Source: Valencia hispanica (Eukaryota; Chordata; Actinopteri; Cyprinodontiformes; Valenciidae). Taken from it: 64,000 bases of DNA. The notes under the pieces are model-generated. The model worked only from the letters and a program-made list of their open reading frames with translations, made no database searches and was not told the DNA's origin. The stretch spans positions 36,057,961 to 36,121,960 of the forward strand of contig OY747713.1 in NCBI GenBank assembly GCA_963556495.2, in the 5' to 3' direction. This document shows, in pieces, positions 25,300 through 34,855 of the stretch (its first letter is position 1; each line of letters opens with the position of its first letter). The position numbers and the translations under genes were made by a program.

Positions 25300-27035
25300 A
25301 ATGAAAAACCTGTTGATGCATCTTCCATTCATCAGCAAGATTATTGAAAAAGCTGTGTTTCAACAATTAAAGAGTAACTAAACCCCAAAACAACTTTTTT
25401 TTGCTTCTAAACTGTATAAATGGGTCTTTACCAATGCAGTCTTTCAGTTTCTGGGGATTTTTTTTACATTTTGGTGTAAACTTGTTTAATTCTACACTTT
25501 TTGGTCTAAAAACGTCTTAGTGCTGCCCTCTTAGGGTTGAACTGTGGCTACTGCATTTGAATTTTGTGATTGGTGGAGAGCGGTACATCTCTACGTCACA
25601 GGCATTGACTGCGTCACAGCAGCCATGGTCTCACAGACACGCCCCGTGGGTTTGGGTTTAAAATTATCAGACATACCGGCCCCGTGGCGAGTTTGGAGTG
25701 GAATTGCGTTTTTCAGGTTACCATTAATATCACATTAGCAATTAGTTAGCATAGCTAACATAGTGTTTTGAACGTTAGACTGGAACCATCCTGTCTCTCT
25801 CTCCTTCAGCAGCAGCGGCAGCCTCGGACAGCGCTGACTCAGCGCCCCAAGCCAGTGGCTCGAATTGATACGGCTCGGGGCAGCTGGGCTCCATAAAGCC
25901 TCCCTCTACTCCACTATCTCCGGTGACGACGGAGGAGATCCGCTGGTTCAGGGCGCCGAGCCAGCGCCGCCCGAGCTCGGTGCTGCTGAGGCAGAGAGAG
26001 ACAGGAGGAGTCCGGTCTCTGAGTGGTGATGCTAACATAGGCTAACGTTCAAAACAGATGAATGTTGATCAGATAGATCAGTTGCAAAACTGCCAACGTC
26101 GCTTTGGTCACTGACCATGTTTCAGTGTCACATTAAGCAAGCTGTCACTGTCCTCCTCAACACACCCCCACTTCCCCCCTTCCGCTTTTACTCAACACTT
26201 GGCCATACCCCTCCGTTCTTCCTGGCACCGCCCACTTTGTAGAATTTTTTTAATGTTGTCTGGGGGCGAGTTATGATTTTTCAGGGGGTTCAGTTACACT
26301 TTAAATAACTTCCTAACAATGACCAACCATTTTTATGTTTTTCGGTCTGGTATCCGTGCTCACCATAGCACTGAGACTTGTCCTCGTCAAAGTGTTCGAT
26401 GACATCTGCATAAATTCAGAGTGTGATAGAACCACACTGCTGGTACTTTTGTACCTCAGTTCAGCATTTGTCACTGTTGAACATTATATATAATTGAAAC
26501 GACTGGAGAGTGGGCCAGTCTCTCTGATACAGTACTTAGCTGGTTTCAGTCTTACCTAAAGAACAGAAACGTCTTTGTGTCATTAGACAATTTTTCACCA
26601 GAACAGACATAAAACATGTGTGGGGTTCCCCAGGGCTCTATCCTGGGCCCCCTCCTACTTAATCTAATCTACATGCTCCCACTAGCCAATATTATAACAA
26701 CCAATAAGATTGGTTACCATAACTATGCAAATGATACTCAGCTTTACATTACAATGTCTCAAGGTGACTTTAAACCTATCCAAATCCTAAGTGAATGCAT
26801 AAAGAAAATCAATGGATTGATGTGCCATAATTTTCTCCAGCTGAATAGAAAAAAACCTGAAGTAGTTATTTTGGACATGAAGAGGAACAATCGAGTGTCA
26901 GCATACAGCTTCGGTTTAACTAATGCACCCAGAACAAGCGCTTACAAAAACAAATTTCTCTGCATGTAAATACCAACACAGCTTAGTCAAGCTATTAGCC
27001 ACCTAGGTGCTCCCCAGGTCTGAGTCCATTGCTAC
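25300..27035 (+). mobile_element. L2-like LINE reverse transcriptase fragment, split by an insertion
   Basis: Before the insert, 25305-25370 reads as the IEKAVFQQL-type palm segment. After it, 26301-26950 continues with the block around LLVLLYLSSAF-type wording, [13 protein letters not shown] at about 26616-26655 and the catalytic-site segment YANDTQLYI (YADD changed to YAND). The match continues to [11 protein letters not shown]. Frameshifts and stops are present. The 930 bp element at 25371-26300 interrupts it exactly at a TTAA. Confidence 0.8.
25371..26300. mobile_element. 930 bp TTAA-flanked element with terminal inverted repeats
   Basis: The left end is AGAGTAACTAAACCCC. The complement of the right end is AGTGTAACTGAACCCC, 14 of 16 matching. 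TTAA flanks both sides (25367-25370 and 26301-26304), and the L2-like LINE reading resumes across it, so the boundaries are exact. TTAA duplication points to the piggyBac class. No transposase is encoded. The interior is GC-rich and carries a perfect 15 bp inverted pair, TGTTTTGAACGTTAG at 25764-25778 and its complement at 26042-26056, plus a 10 bp direct repeat GCTAACATAG (25754, 26031). Confidence 0.8.
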
Positions 27036-27039
27036 AGCT

Positions 27040-27231
27040 AAATTTCAGGCCTGATCAGTAGTTTCTAGCTGTATTAACTGAAGCTGTGTGCTGACTGTTG
27101 ATCGTTCCTCTTTAGGGCCAAAAGTAATTACTTCTGATTCTTTTCTGCTCAGCTGGAGAAAGTTATGACACATCCATCCATTGATTTGCTCGATGCATTT
27201 ACTTAGGGATTGGATGGGTTCAAAGTCACCT
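27040..27231 (-). mobile_element. L2-like LINE fragment, inverted relative to its neighbour
   Basis: The minus strand encodes [40 protein letters not shown] and QLETTDQA. This is the segment just after YADD in the same L2-like family. It is cut on its left-reading side by the Harbinger terminus at about 27232. Confidence 0.8.
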
Positions 27232-27902
27232 GGGACCTCATTTATAAAGCCATCGTACGTACAAAAACTGGCGTACCCCAATTATAGTCAACTTTTGGTA
27301 TTTATAAAAAACAAACTTGCCGGGAAAGTTCACTAAATCTACGGCAACTTTGACCCTGGCCTACGCTGGAAATGTGGAGGAACGGGAAACTGCGACACCA
27401 ACGGCAGAAGAATGAAACCAAAGAAATTATGAGAAATGGGAGATATTTGGGCAAAATCACACATTACCGTTCACATAAACTGTTATATATAAAAGTAGTT
27501 TGCAAATGAATAAAGAGGCATGTTTGATATCGGGCGCTGGGAGTGGATGTGGCTCACACACACATACAAAACAAAAACAATCAGAATTTACTAAATAAAC
27601 CGAGATGTATTTATTTTCAATAAACCTCAACCACTAAAATATGTTTTGGTTATTTTAGAAACTTGCATGTGATTATAAACTCAATCAAACGGCTGAAATA
27701 TAGAGCAGATAGCCTGCTGCCAAAGGGTCCTGTACAAATAAAGTCATGAATTAGTCATAATTACAATTAAGGTGACGGCATTTGTGGAAAACTGCTAGTC
27801 AATTAGTTTATAATCAGAATATTTCCATCACCTGTAGCTGTTCGGGCAATTTAGTGATGGTTGAATATAAAAAGTACACGTGCCAATGCGAAAAAACACA
27901 CA

Positions 27903-28991
27903 ATGGCTCATCTGGCACAGCTGGAGGACATGGCGCAAGGACTTCTCCGGACTGAGTGGGTCTTTAGAGACCATCAGGTTTTACTAGCCCATGATGATGA
28001 ATGACTCATGAGCCGGTTACGATTGCCCCGTGCCCTGCTTTTGGAGCTTCTTCATTTTTTAGGCCCGGATCTGCAAAGGCGCACGGCGAGAAACCACGCC
28101 GTCCCAGTCCCTCTCCAAGTACTGACCACCCTCGGTTTCCTGGCAACCGGGACCTTCCAGAGGGAGGTGGCAGACAGGTTGGGAATCTCACAGCCAACCT
28201 TCAGCCGCATCATGCCGGACGTGTTGGATGGCATAATTCGTCTGTCACACAGGTACATCAAATTCCCGTACACTGTGGGTGAACAGGCCAACATAAAAAG
28301 GCAATTTGCAGCAATGTCTGATTTCCCCAATGTAATCGGCAGTATTGACTGCACCCATGTTGCAATAAGGACACCAAGTGAGAATGAATATGCTTTCATA
28401 AACCGAAAGCATTTTCATTCTCTAAACGTGCAAATAATATGTGATGCAAAGATGTTGCTCACTAATGTAGTGGCTCGCTGGCCTGGGTCTACCCATGACT
28501 CATTCATTTTGAGACACAGCAGTGTGGGGCGCAGACTTGAGGCTGGAGCTCTGCAGGATGGCTGGCTTTTAGGTAAGGCTCGTTAATTAAATATCTCTGC
28601 ACACTACATTGCCTAACCCATTCCTTAACCTTGCAGGGGACAGTGGATATCCCCTCCAAACGTGGCTGCTCACTCCCTTCCTCAACCCTCGGAGCGCAGA
28701 GGAACAATTGTATAATGTGCGCCACAGCCAGACACGGGCTGTCGTGGAGCGGGCCATCGGGCTGCTGAAGGGCAGGTGGCGATGCCTTGATGCCACAGGA
28801 GGGAGCCTGTGTTACACACCTGCAAAGGTGTGTAAGATTGTTCGGGCATGTGCTGGCACAACATGGCACTGACCCAGAATGTGCCACCACCGGAGCCAAT
28901 TATTGTCCCGGAGATCGAGCCCCAGCGTCCCCTGTTAGAGCCACAGGATGATGCTCTACACCAGCGTCTTGAAGTGATGCGACGCTTATGA
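27903..28991 (+). pseudogene. Harbinger (HARBI1-like) transposase, inactivated
   Basis: Reading starts at MAHLAQLEDMAQGLLRTEW. An in-frame TGA at 28002-28004 stands where a Trp is expected (DDE-W-LMSR), and the frame then continues MSRLRLPRALLLELL. The helix-turn-helix-like part (DRLGISQPTFSRIMP) and all three DDE residues are visible: the Asp in GSIDCTHVAI, the Asp in GSTHDSFIL and the Glu in AVVERAIGLLKGRW. An intron is supported (donor GTAAGG at about 28573, acceptor TTGCAG at about 28636). Near 28855 a small deletion shifts the frame, so the intended tail (HNMALTQN to LEVMRRL, stop about 28991) is out of frame. One nonsense and one frameshift make it non-functional as read. Confidence 0.85.
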
Positions 28992-29019
28992 TAAAAAAGG
29001 GAAATGAGGTACAGCACAA

Positions 29020-29600
29020 TTAAATATTTTTACTAGCAAGGGTTTTCAGTGACTCGAAGATATCTACGAGAGCAGACTTTATCTCCCTCAGCTCTTTCTC
29101 GACCTCATGGATGGCACTAATCGTGTCCCTCTGCACCTGCAGGACCTCTTCCATCAGGACACGGTTACGTGGAGGCGCACGAGGAGCTGTGTCACTGGCC
29201 TTCCCAACCTCAGCTGCACCACTGACCCAGCTGGAACATCCAGGAAGTATAAAAAGACATAATATTGCACAGTGAATAAAATGGTGTCACATCAATTGTG
29301 TCTACACGTTCATTCTAAATGTCTAAATTAATTACCTGCATCATCCGGAGCCTCTGGCGTGTGTGGTTCAGGTAAGGACACCGGCGTGTCCGTGTCCCCC
29401 TCCGCCTCCGTCACCACACCACTCAGGAGGGACTCTCCTATGATGCCTGCCAGCTTCTCTTCCATGGGGGTGAGCTGGGGCATCCCCCTTCCTCCTCCTG
29501 TGGCAGTTGCACTTCTCCTGTGGAGAACGAGCCGCTTTTTGGCGTCCACTTTGATGTCGGACCACTTGTCCAACAGTGAGCCATCTAACTTTTTCTTTTT
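29020..29600 (-). pseudogene. Harbinger Myb/SANT-like DNA-binding protein, 5'-truncated
   Basis: Two minus-strand exons are seen: 29336 to about 29600 and 29020-29213, joined by GT-AG in phase. The first contains the end of a trihelix/Myb-like domain (KWSDIKVDAKKRLVLHRR) and an acidic Pro-rich linker. The second encodes a coiled-coil-like tail (EVLQVQRDTISAIHEVEKEL) ending KNI-stop. In this transposon class the Myb-like protein partners the transposase for nuclear import and DNA binding. The N-terminal helices are missing because the element is truncated. Confidence 0.75.
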
Positions 29601-29609
29601 TAAACTTGT

Positions 29610-30545
29610 TTAAAGTCTCATCAGACCATTAAAATCAACTTGCCTTGTTGTAATGGCCTGGTATCACATTTGTTTTTCCCCTTCCTGCAACCCTGGTTGA
29701 AATTGTTTAAGATATAGCTGTGTAAAATCTGCTCTGAGATGTGGGAGTGACTAGAGGCTATAAAGTCAACTTCTGCAAGGTGTCCGGCTCTCTCACTTGG
29801 AGGCTGCTTGCCAAAAATATTTTTGCTACATGCATTTTTTTACAAGATATTGGAACATATAATTAAACTATTCAAGACATTTCACCACTTGTTTCATCTT
29901 TGACTACTCCCTAAAACACAGAAAGTATACTTTACTCGTCCACATCATAGAATGTAGATTATTCAGACGTCACTACTGAGGCAACTTAATGAATAACTTA
30001 ATAAAAAGGAAAATTAGTATTTCATTTTTGAATTGTGCATTTTATTAAGGAAGACAAAATACAGAGAAGAAAGAACTGACTGAAGAGTGCCCCCCTCTGT
30101 CATAACTGCATAGGTACAGACGCAAATGAAGTTGTTCAGCAAATAACCATTTTCTTCAACAATAAGTCATATGCTAAATATGTTGGTGCTCTACATTGCC
30201 AATGTAAAAAAAGTACGTCTGTGTTCTTTATGTACTGGGAACAGCATTTTGGAAACAAATTCCAGAATATGGTAGTTGAAGTATTCATGCTTCTCAATGA
30301 TGGTGATGATAACAAATGACGAAGTCTTGATCGGATTATATGACCAACATAATTCTAAAAAGTGTAGAAAATGTTAGATATACGTCTTATTTTGTTTGTT
30401 TCAGCAGAGAAGTTGGGATTCCACAAGAAGAGTAAAAATAATCCACCCAGATTTGCTACTGGCACACTGTAGTATACAAGAAGTACAATTAGAAGCCTGG
30501 AGGATGCTATCCTGATACTGTTGTTACCTTGTTAGAATGGGTTCA
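29610..30545. other. Region between Harbinger truncation and lectin gene D, no exon found
   Basis: On the minus strand this is where exons 6-9 of lectin gene D should be. I searched for the apple-domain signatures (CQxxC pairs, SGFTLRNC) and found none. The DNA is AT-rich and unassigned. Confidence 0.5.
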
Positions 30546-30550
30546 ATTAC

Positions 30551-32274
30551 CTGTTCTAGAGGATGAAAGTATTTGTAATTCACAAGAAAATCCAGATACT
30601 CTATCTGCAACTGCTATGACATTTGGGGTTCTTGGTACTGTCCAACTAAATTTAAGGTGGCACTTGTACCTATGCACAAATACTTATGTAAATATATTGC
30701 AGAATGTCGAAAATCAAAGCGGAAAATATTTCTGGTAACTTCAGCTAACTTACCGAACATTTTGGTTTCCAAACTTCCCATTAAGGAAAGAGAAGAACTG
30801 ACAGCCAGGATCATCAGTGCAGGCTCTCTGACACTCCTTGTAATCTGCTGTGAAAAAGGTTCTGTAGTCTGCTCCTGGGAAGTCCACATCTTCATAAACA
30901 TTGCAAAGTGAGGGCTCTATCAGGAAGAAAAAAAATTGAGAAGAATTTTCCTACTAAATTACCAAAACATTTAAAACTTTTTAAATTACTGTTTTCTTAC
31001 TCGGGACTGGATTGCAGGATTTAAGAGAATAACCAGCGGTGGTGCCCTGCTTGAAGTTCTGATATAATGGTTTTCCTGAGTGAGTGGCCTTGAAGAAACA
31101 GTGGAAATGCCTGGTGGAGAGAAAGTACAGTATCTTATACAACTCCATCAATGGTCATCTTTTTTTAATTGGTTCACATCCCAAACACTATAGTTTGCAT
31201 TACAGTTATTATATTTAGATTTCTAAAACAGACATTCTTTAATTTTTTTGTCTGCCACACTTCTGTCTTGTAATTTCTCCTGCCGTGTTTTGTTCTAAAT
31301 TAAAGGTACCATCTTGACAAGATTTTCTTTTTCATAGTTATATACCTTAAGAGCAATTTAGTTTTTGAAGTACATTTATAACGCTGAAATAATCCATTAC
31401 ATACGATTTAGTCGAAAATTAATCACACCTTTTTTTATTATTTTATTTCAAAAACTTATTACTTCAAAATGGGTGTTTTTCAATGGCCAAGCCAGATTCC
31501 TGACTTGAGTTTGACAGAGAATCTGTGGAGCGTGGAGTTGGTTAAAGATGAGGGTGATGGCTGGGATCTCTTCAAAACTCACTGGCTTTGAGCTCATCAC
31601 CAAAGTTTATTCTTAAAAATACCAGAAGAAACATGCAAAAAGCTGGTCAGGAACAAAGAAAAGGGTTGGATTGCTTTGACACCAGTAAAAGTTCTTTTGA
31701 TTTAAGGAATGGGTTGAATCCTTCTAAAAATCCATGTTAAATATGACAGGTCATTAAAAAACAAATAAACAAAGACAAATTAACTATGTTTGTTTTTGAA
31801 GATATGACATTACAATATTTTATTACATTTTTAGAGATGAATGTTTCATTTCCTGGCAGAAAAAAAGGAATGAAACTATCTGAAATGTAAACCTGCATTG
31901 GTATGAATAATTTCGGACTCTCTATGCAGAGTAATCTTTCATTGATCTTACAGGAATAACTTGTTAATTTCTGTTGGTCGTTGTGTACCTGTTATCAACC
32001 CAGCAGTGAGGACCAATAAATGCCCAAAACAGGCAAGAAGCTTCCTGGGTGCAAAGGTGCTGACAGTGTTCAGCGTCAGGAGAGAAAAGGATTTTAATGT
32101 CTGATCCTGGAAAATCCCAGTCCTTCAGAAGTCCCGAGTTGCATCCTGCAAAAATTAAATATAAAACAGTATTAATATTAGAACAAATAATAACACCTGA
32201 ACTTATATATGGCTCTTACCAAAGCTGGGATCACAGAAGTGGAGAAGAGCCACTAAAGTGAAAGCAGTCTTCAT
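30551..32274 (-). pseudogene. Apple-domain (kalliklectin-like) gene D, truncated after two apple domains
   Basis: Five minus-strand exons are seen: 32220-32274 (signal peptide MKTAFTLVALLHFC), 31989-32145, 31001-31110, 30754-30916 and 30551-30669. Splice sites are good and phases and sizes equal or closely match genes A and B. Apple 1 has its six Cys (CNSGLL, CQHLC, SCLFW, FHCFF, SCNP). Apple 2 reads CNVYEDVDFPGADYRTFF to KCHLKFSW, with its last Cys shifted to GFSCEL. Exon 5 ends at a donor, but no apple 3 or apple 4 exons follow within 900 bp, where a truncated transposon begins. No stop or frameshift breaks the visible exons. It is either a recent pseudogene cut by a deletion or a gene with far-distant 3' exons. 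I favour the former. Confidence 0.75.
31440..31760 (+). mobile_element. Tc1-like transposase C-terminal fragment
   Basis: The plus strand reads as VFQWPSQIPDLSLTENLWS, a degraded form of the NPIENLW catalytic block, followed by a tail with KLVRN-type wording. It lies in intron 2 of lectin gene D, opposite to the gene. It belongs to a Tc1 subfamily different from the 56 kb copy. Confidence 0.65.
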
Positions 32275-32389
32275 GTTGTCAGTTGGTTAGCCAGGAAGGT
32301 TTCCTTAGACACAGATGAAATGTTTCTACAATGTCCAGAACGGCATGAGGATGTTTTAAACACACTGTAATGTTTAAACTAAAAAAGGA

Positions 32390-32465
32390 ATTAATCTTTG
32401 CTGGAAGCCAAGAGGACTTCTATTTGCAGTTTGCCACTGGTGTATGGGACACAGGGACATGACAT
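32390..32465 (+). mobile_element. Short Tc1 fragment bordering LINE block
   Basis: CCAAGAGGACTTCTATTTGC followed by AGTTTGCCACTGGTGTATGG resembles the Tc1 transposase segment [15 protein letters not shown] very similar piece lies at 39090-39135. Confidence 0.55.
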
Positions 32466-32469
32466 GGAT

Positions 32470-34855
32470 TATCAGAGTGGTAAAGGTCTGTAAAGAAAGT
32501 TACTCTGGTCAAAAAAGAGTGAAACAGGGTCTTTTAGCCTCAGGTTGTTTAGCCTTTCTAAATCCCTGGCTCTGATGCTGCTACCCCAACAGATGATGGC
32601 TGAAGAGATTACACTCTCCACAACATACTTGTAGAATATCTGCAGCATCTTGCTGCAAACCTTGAAGGACCTAAGCTTCCTCAAGAAGTACAGTCTGCTC
32701 TGACCCTTCTTGTAGACGGCTTCACTGTTCAGTCTCCAGTTCAGTCTGTTGTCAAGGTGAACTCCGAGGTATTTATACTTCTCAACCACTTCCACTTCTT
32801 CTCCCATGATGGAAACAGTGTTTGACTTATCCCTGTTTCTTCTGAAATCTACAATCATCTCCTTTGTTTTGTTCACAATCAAGGTAAGACGATTGTTTCC
32901 ACACCATGTCACAAAACGGTCCACCAGCTCTCTGTATTCAGCTTCTTGTCCATCTCTGATACACCCGACAATTACAGAGTCATCTGAGTATTTCTGCAGA
33001 TGACATGTCTCTGACTTGTACTGGTAGTCTGTGGTGTACAGAGTGAAAAGGAATGGTGAGAGTACAGCCCCCTGTGGTGCTCCTGTGCTGCTGACCACCG
33101 GGTTTGACACACAATTCTTCAGTCTCACAAACTGTGGTCTCCTTGTCAGGTAGTCATTGATCCAGGCTATTGTTGAGGGCTCCACTTGTGTCTTCAGGAG
33201 TTTCTGACAAAGCAAATCAGGCTGAATGTGTTAAATGCACTGGAGAAATCAAAGAACATGATCCTCACAGTGCTGGCTGCTTTGTCCAGATGACAGTGGG
33301 TTAGTTGAAGCAGGTGGATGATGGCATCTCCAACTCCACAGCGATAAGCAAACTGCAGCAAGTCCTGATAAGTTCTTGTTTGCTTACTCAGAGGTGCCAA
33401 CAGGAGTCTCTCCAGGAGCTTCATGATGTGGGATGTCAGGGCAATAGGTCTATAGTCATTGATGACTGATGGGTGAGTTCTCTTTGGTACTGGAACAAGG
33501 CAGGATGTCTTCCACAACACTGGGACCTTCTCCTGGGTCACGCTAAGGTGCTGCAGAATCCCACAGAGCTGCTCTGCACAGGCCTTGAGGACTCTTGGGC
33601 AGACACCATCTGGACCTGCAGCCTTGTTCCGGTTCAGTTTCTCCAGCTACCTCTTCACCTGAATTTTGAAGACAGACAAGTGGGAGGGGGAGGAAAAGGG
33701 GGTAGCAGCATTTCCTGACTTGGTTGAAGTCAAACTTGTGGAATCAGAAGACTCCATGGCTGAGGTGAAGGATGAAACATCCCAGGTGTAACAGGAAAGC
33801 TGTTGATCAGAGGAGAGTGGGATGTCTGTTTGACTGGGGATAGGAGAGAAGGATGCTGAGCTAGTTTTTGAACTGGACCTGTTGAACAATGTGTTCTGTT
33901 CATTAGCTCTGTCCAGACTTCCATCTATCCAATCCTTCCTGTGCTTAAAGCCTGTGATCTTTTTCATTCCTGACCAGACATGTCGGATATTGTTCCTCTG
34001 TAGTTTTTTTTCTCCAGCTTCTTCCTGTATGCATATTTACTGTCTCAGATCTTGACCTTAAGTTGCTTCTGTATACTCCCCAATAATTCCCTGTCTCCCT
34101 CCCTGAAGGCTCTTTTTTTCTTGTTTATCTGTTCCTTCAGGTTACTGGTCATCCAGGGGTTGTTATTAGGGAAGCATCTCACTGTTCTGGTGGGGATTAT
34201 GTTTTCTACACAGAGGTTTATATAGGCAGTCACACACTCAGTCATGGCATTGATGTCCTCTCCATGTGCTTGGCAAAAAATATTCCAGTTTGTGGTCTCA
34301 AAACAACCCTGCAAGGCTTCTTTAGCTTCCTGTAACCATTTTCTCATAGTTCTTTTTGTCACAGGTTGCTGCTGAACAAGTAGTTTATATTCTGAGCAGA
34401 GAAAAACAAGATTGTGATCTGATTGTCCCAGAGGAGGTCTTGGTTTTGACATGTACGCATCATGTACATTTGCATAAAACAAATTCAAGATCTTGTTTTC
34501 TCTTGTGGAGCAGCTGACAAACTGTAGAAATGTCGGAAGTGTAGACAAGAGCGAGGCATGATTAAAATCACCTGATATTGCCACAAATGAATTCAGGTGC
34601 TGGGTCTCTAGCTTGGCGGCAACAGAACTGATGACATCACATGCATTGTCGGCAACGGCTGAAGGTGAAATGTAAACAACTGCCAAAATAACACTGGTGA
34701 ACTCTCTTGATAAATAATATGGACAAAAACTTACTGCCAAGAGTTCAATATTTGGGCTGCAGAGACAACACTTCACAGTAACATGTCCTGGATGACACCA
34801 TCTGTTGTTGACAAGCACTGCTACTCCACCTCCTTTTCTTTTCCTGCTTGTCTTT
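32470..34855 (-). mobile_element. Rex1-like LINE, 5'-truncated and degenerate
   Basis: The minus strand encodes, from right to left, an endonuclease end (GGGVAVLVNNRW, ISGDFNHASLL, GQSDHNLVFL at 34045-34855), a linker with PWMTSNLKEQI, and reverse transcriptase (FFDFSSAFNT, STGAPQGAVLSPFLFTLYT, catalytic YSDDSVIVG, then KYLGVHLDN and SRLYFLRKLRSF). The FSSAFNT and SRLxFLR wording is characteristic of the Rex1/CR1-like clade in fish. At least one frameshift near 33200 and a stop near 33650 break the frame. The 5' part of the endonuclease is lost where it joins the L2-like LINE. Confidence 0.8.

Larger units (their letters stand above)
27232..29600 (+). mobile_element. PIF/Harbinger DNA transposon, right end missing
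   Basis: The left terminus begins GGGACCTCATTTATAAAGCC, inside an L2-like LINE. The element carries the two genes typical of Harbinger elements: a DDE transposase on the plus strand and a Myb/SANT-like protein on the minus strand, converging. The Myb gene is cut inside its DNA-binding domain at about 29600 and no matching right inverted repeat was found, so the right end is deleted. Confidence 0.85.
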
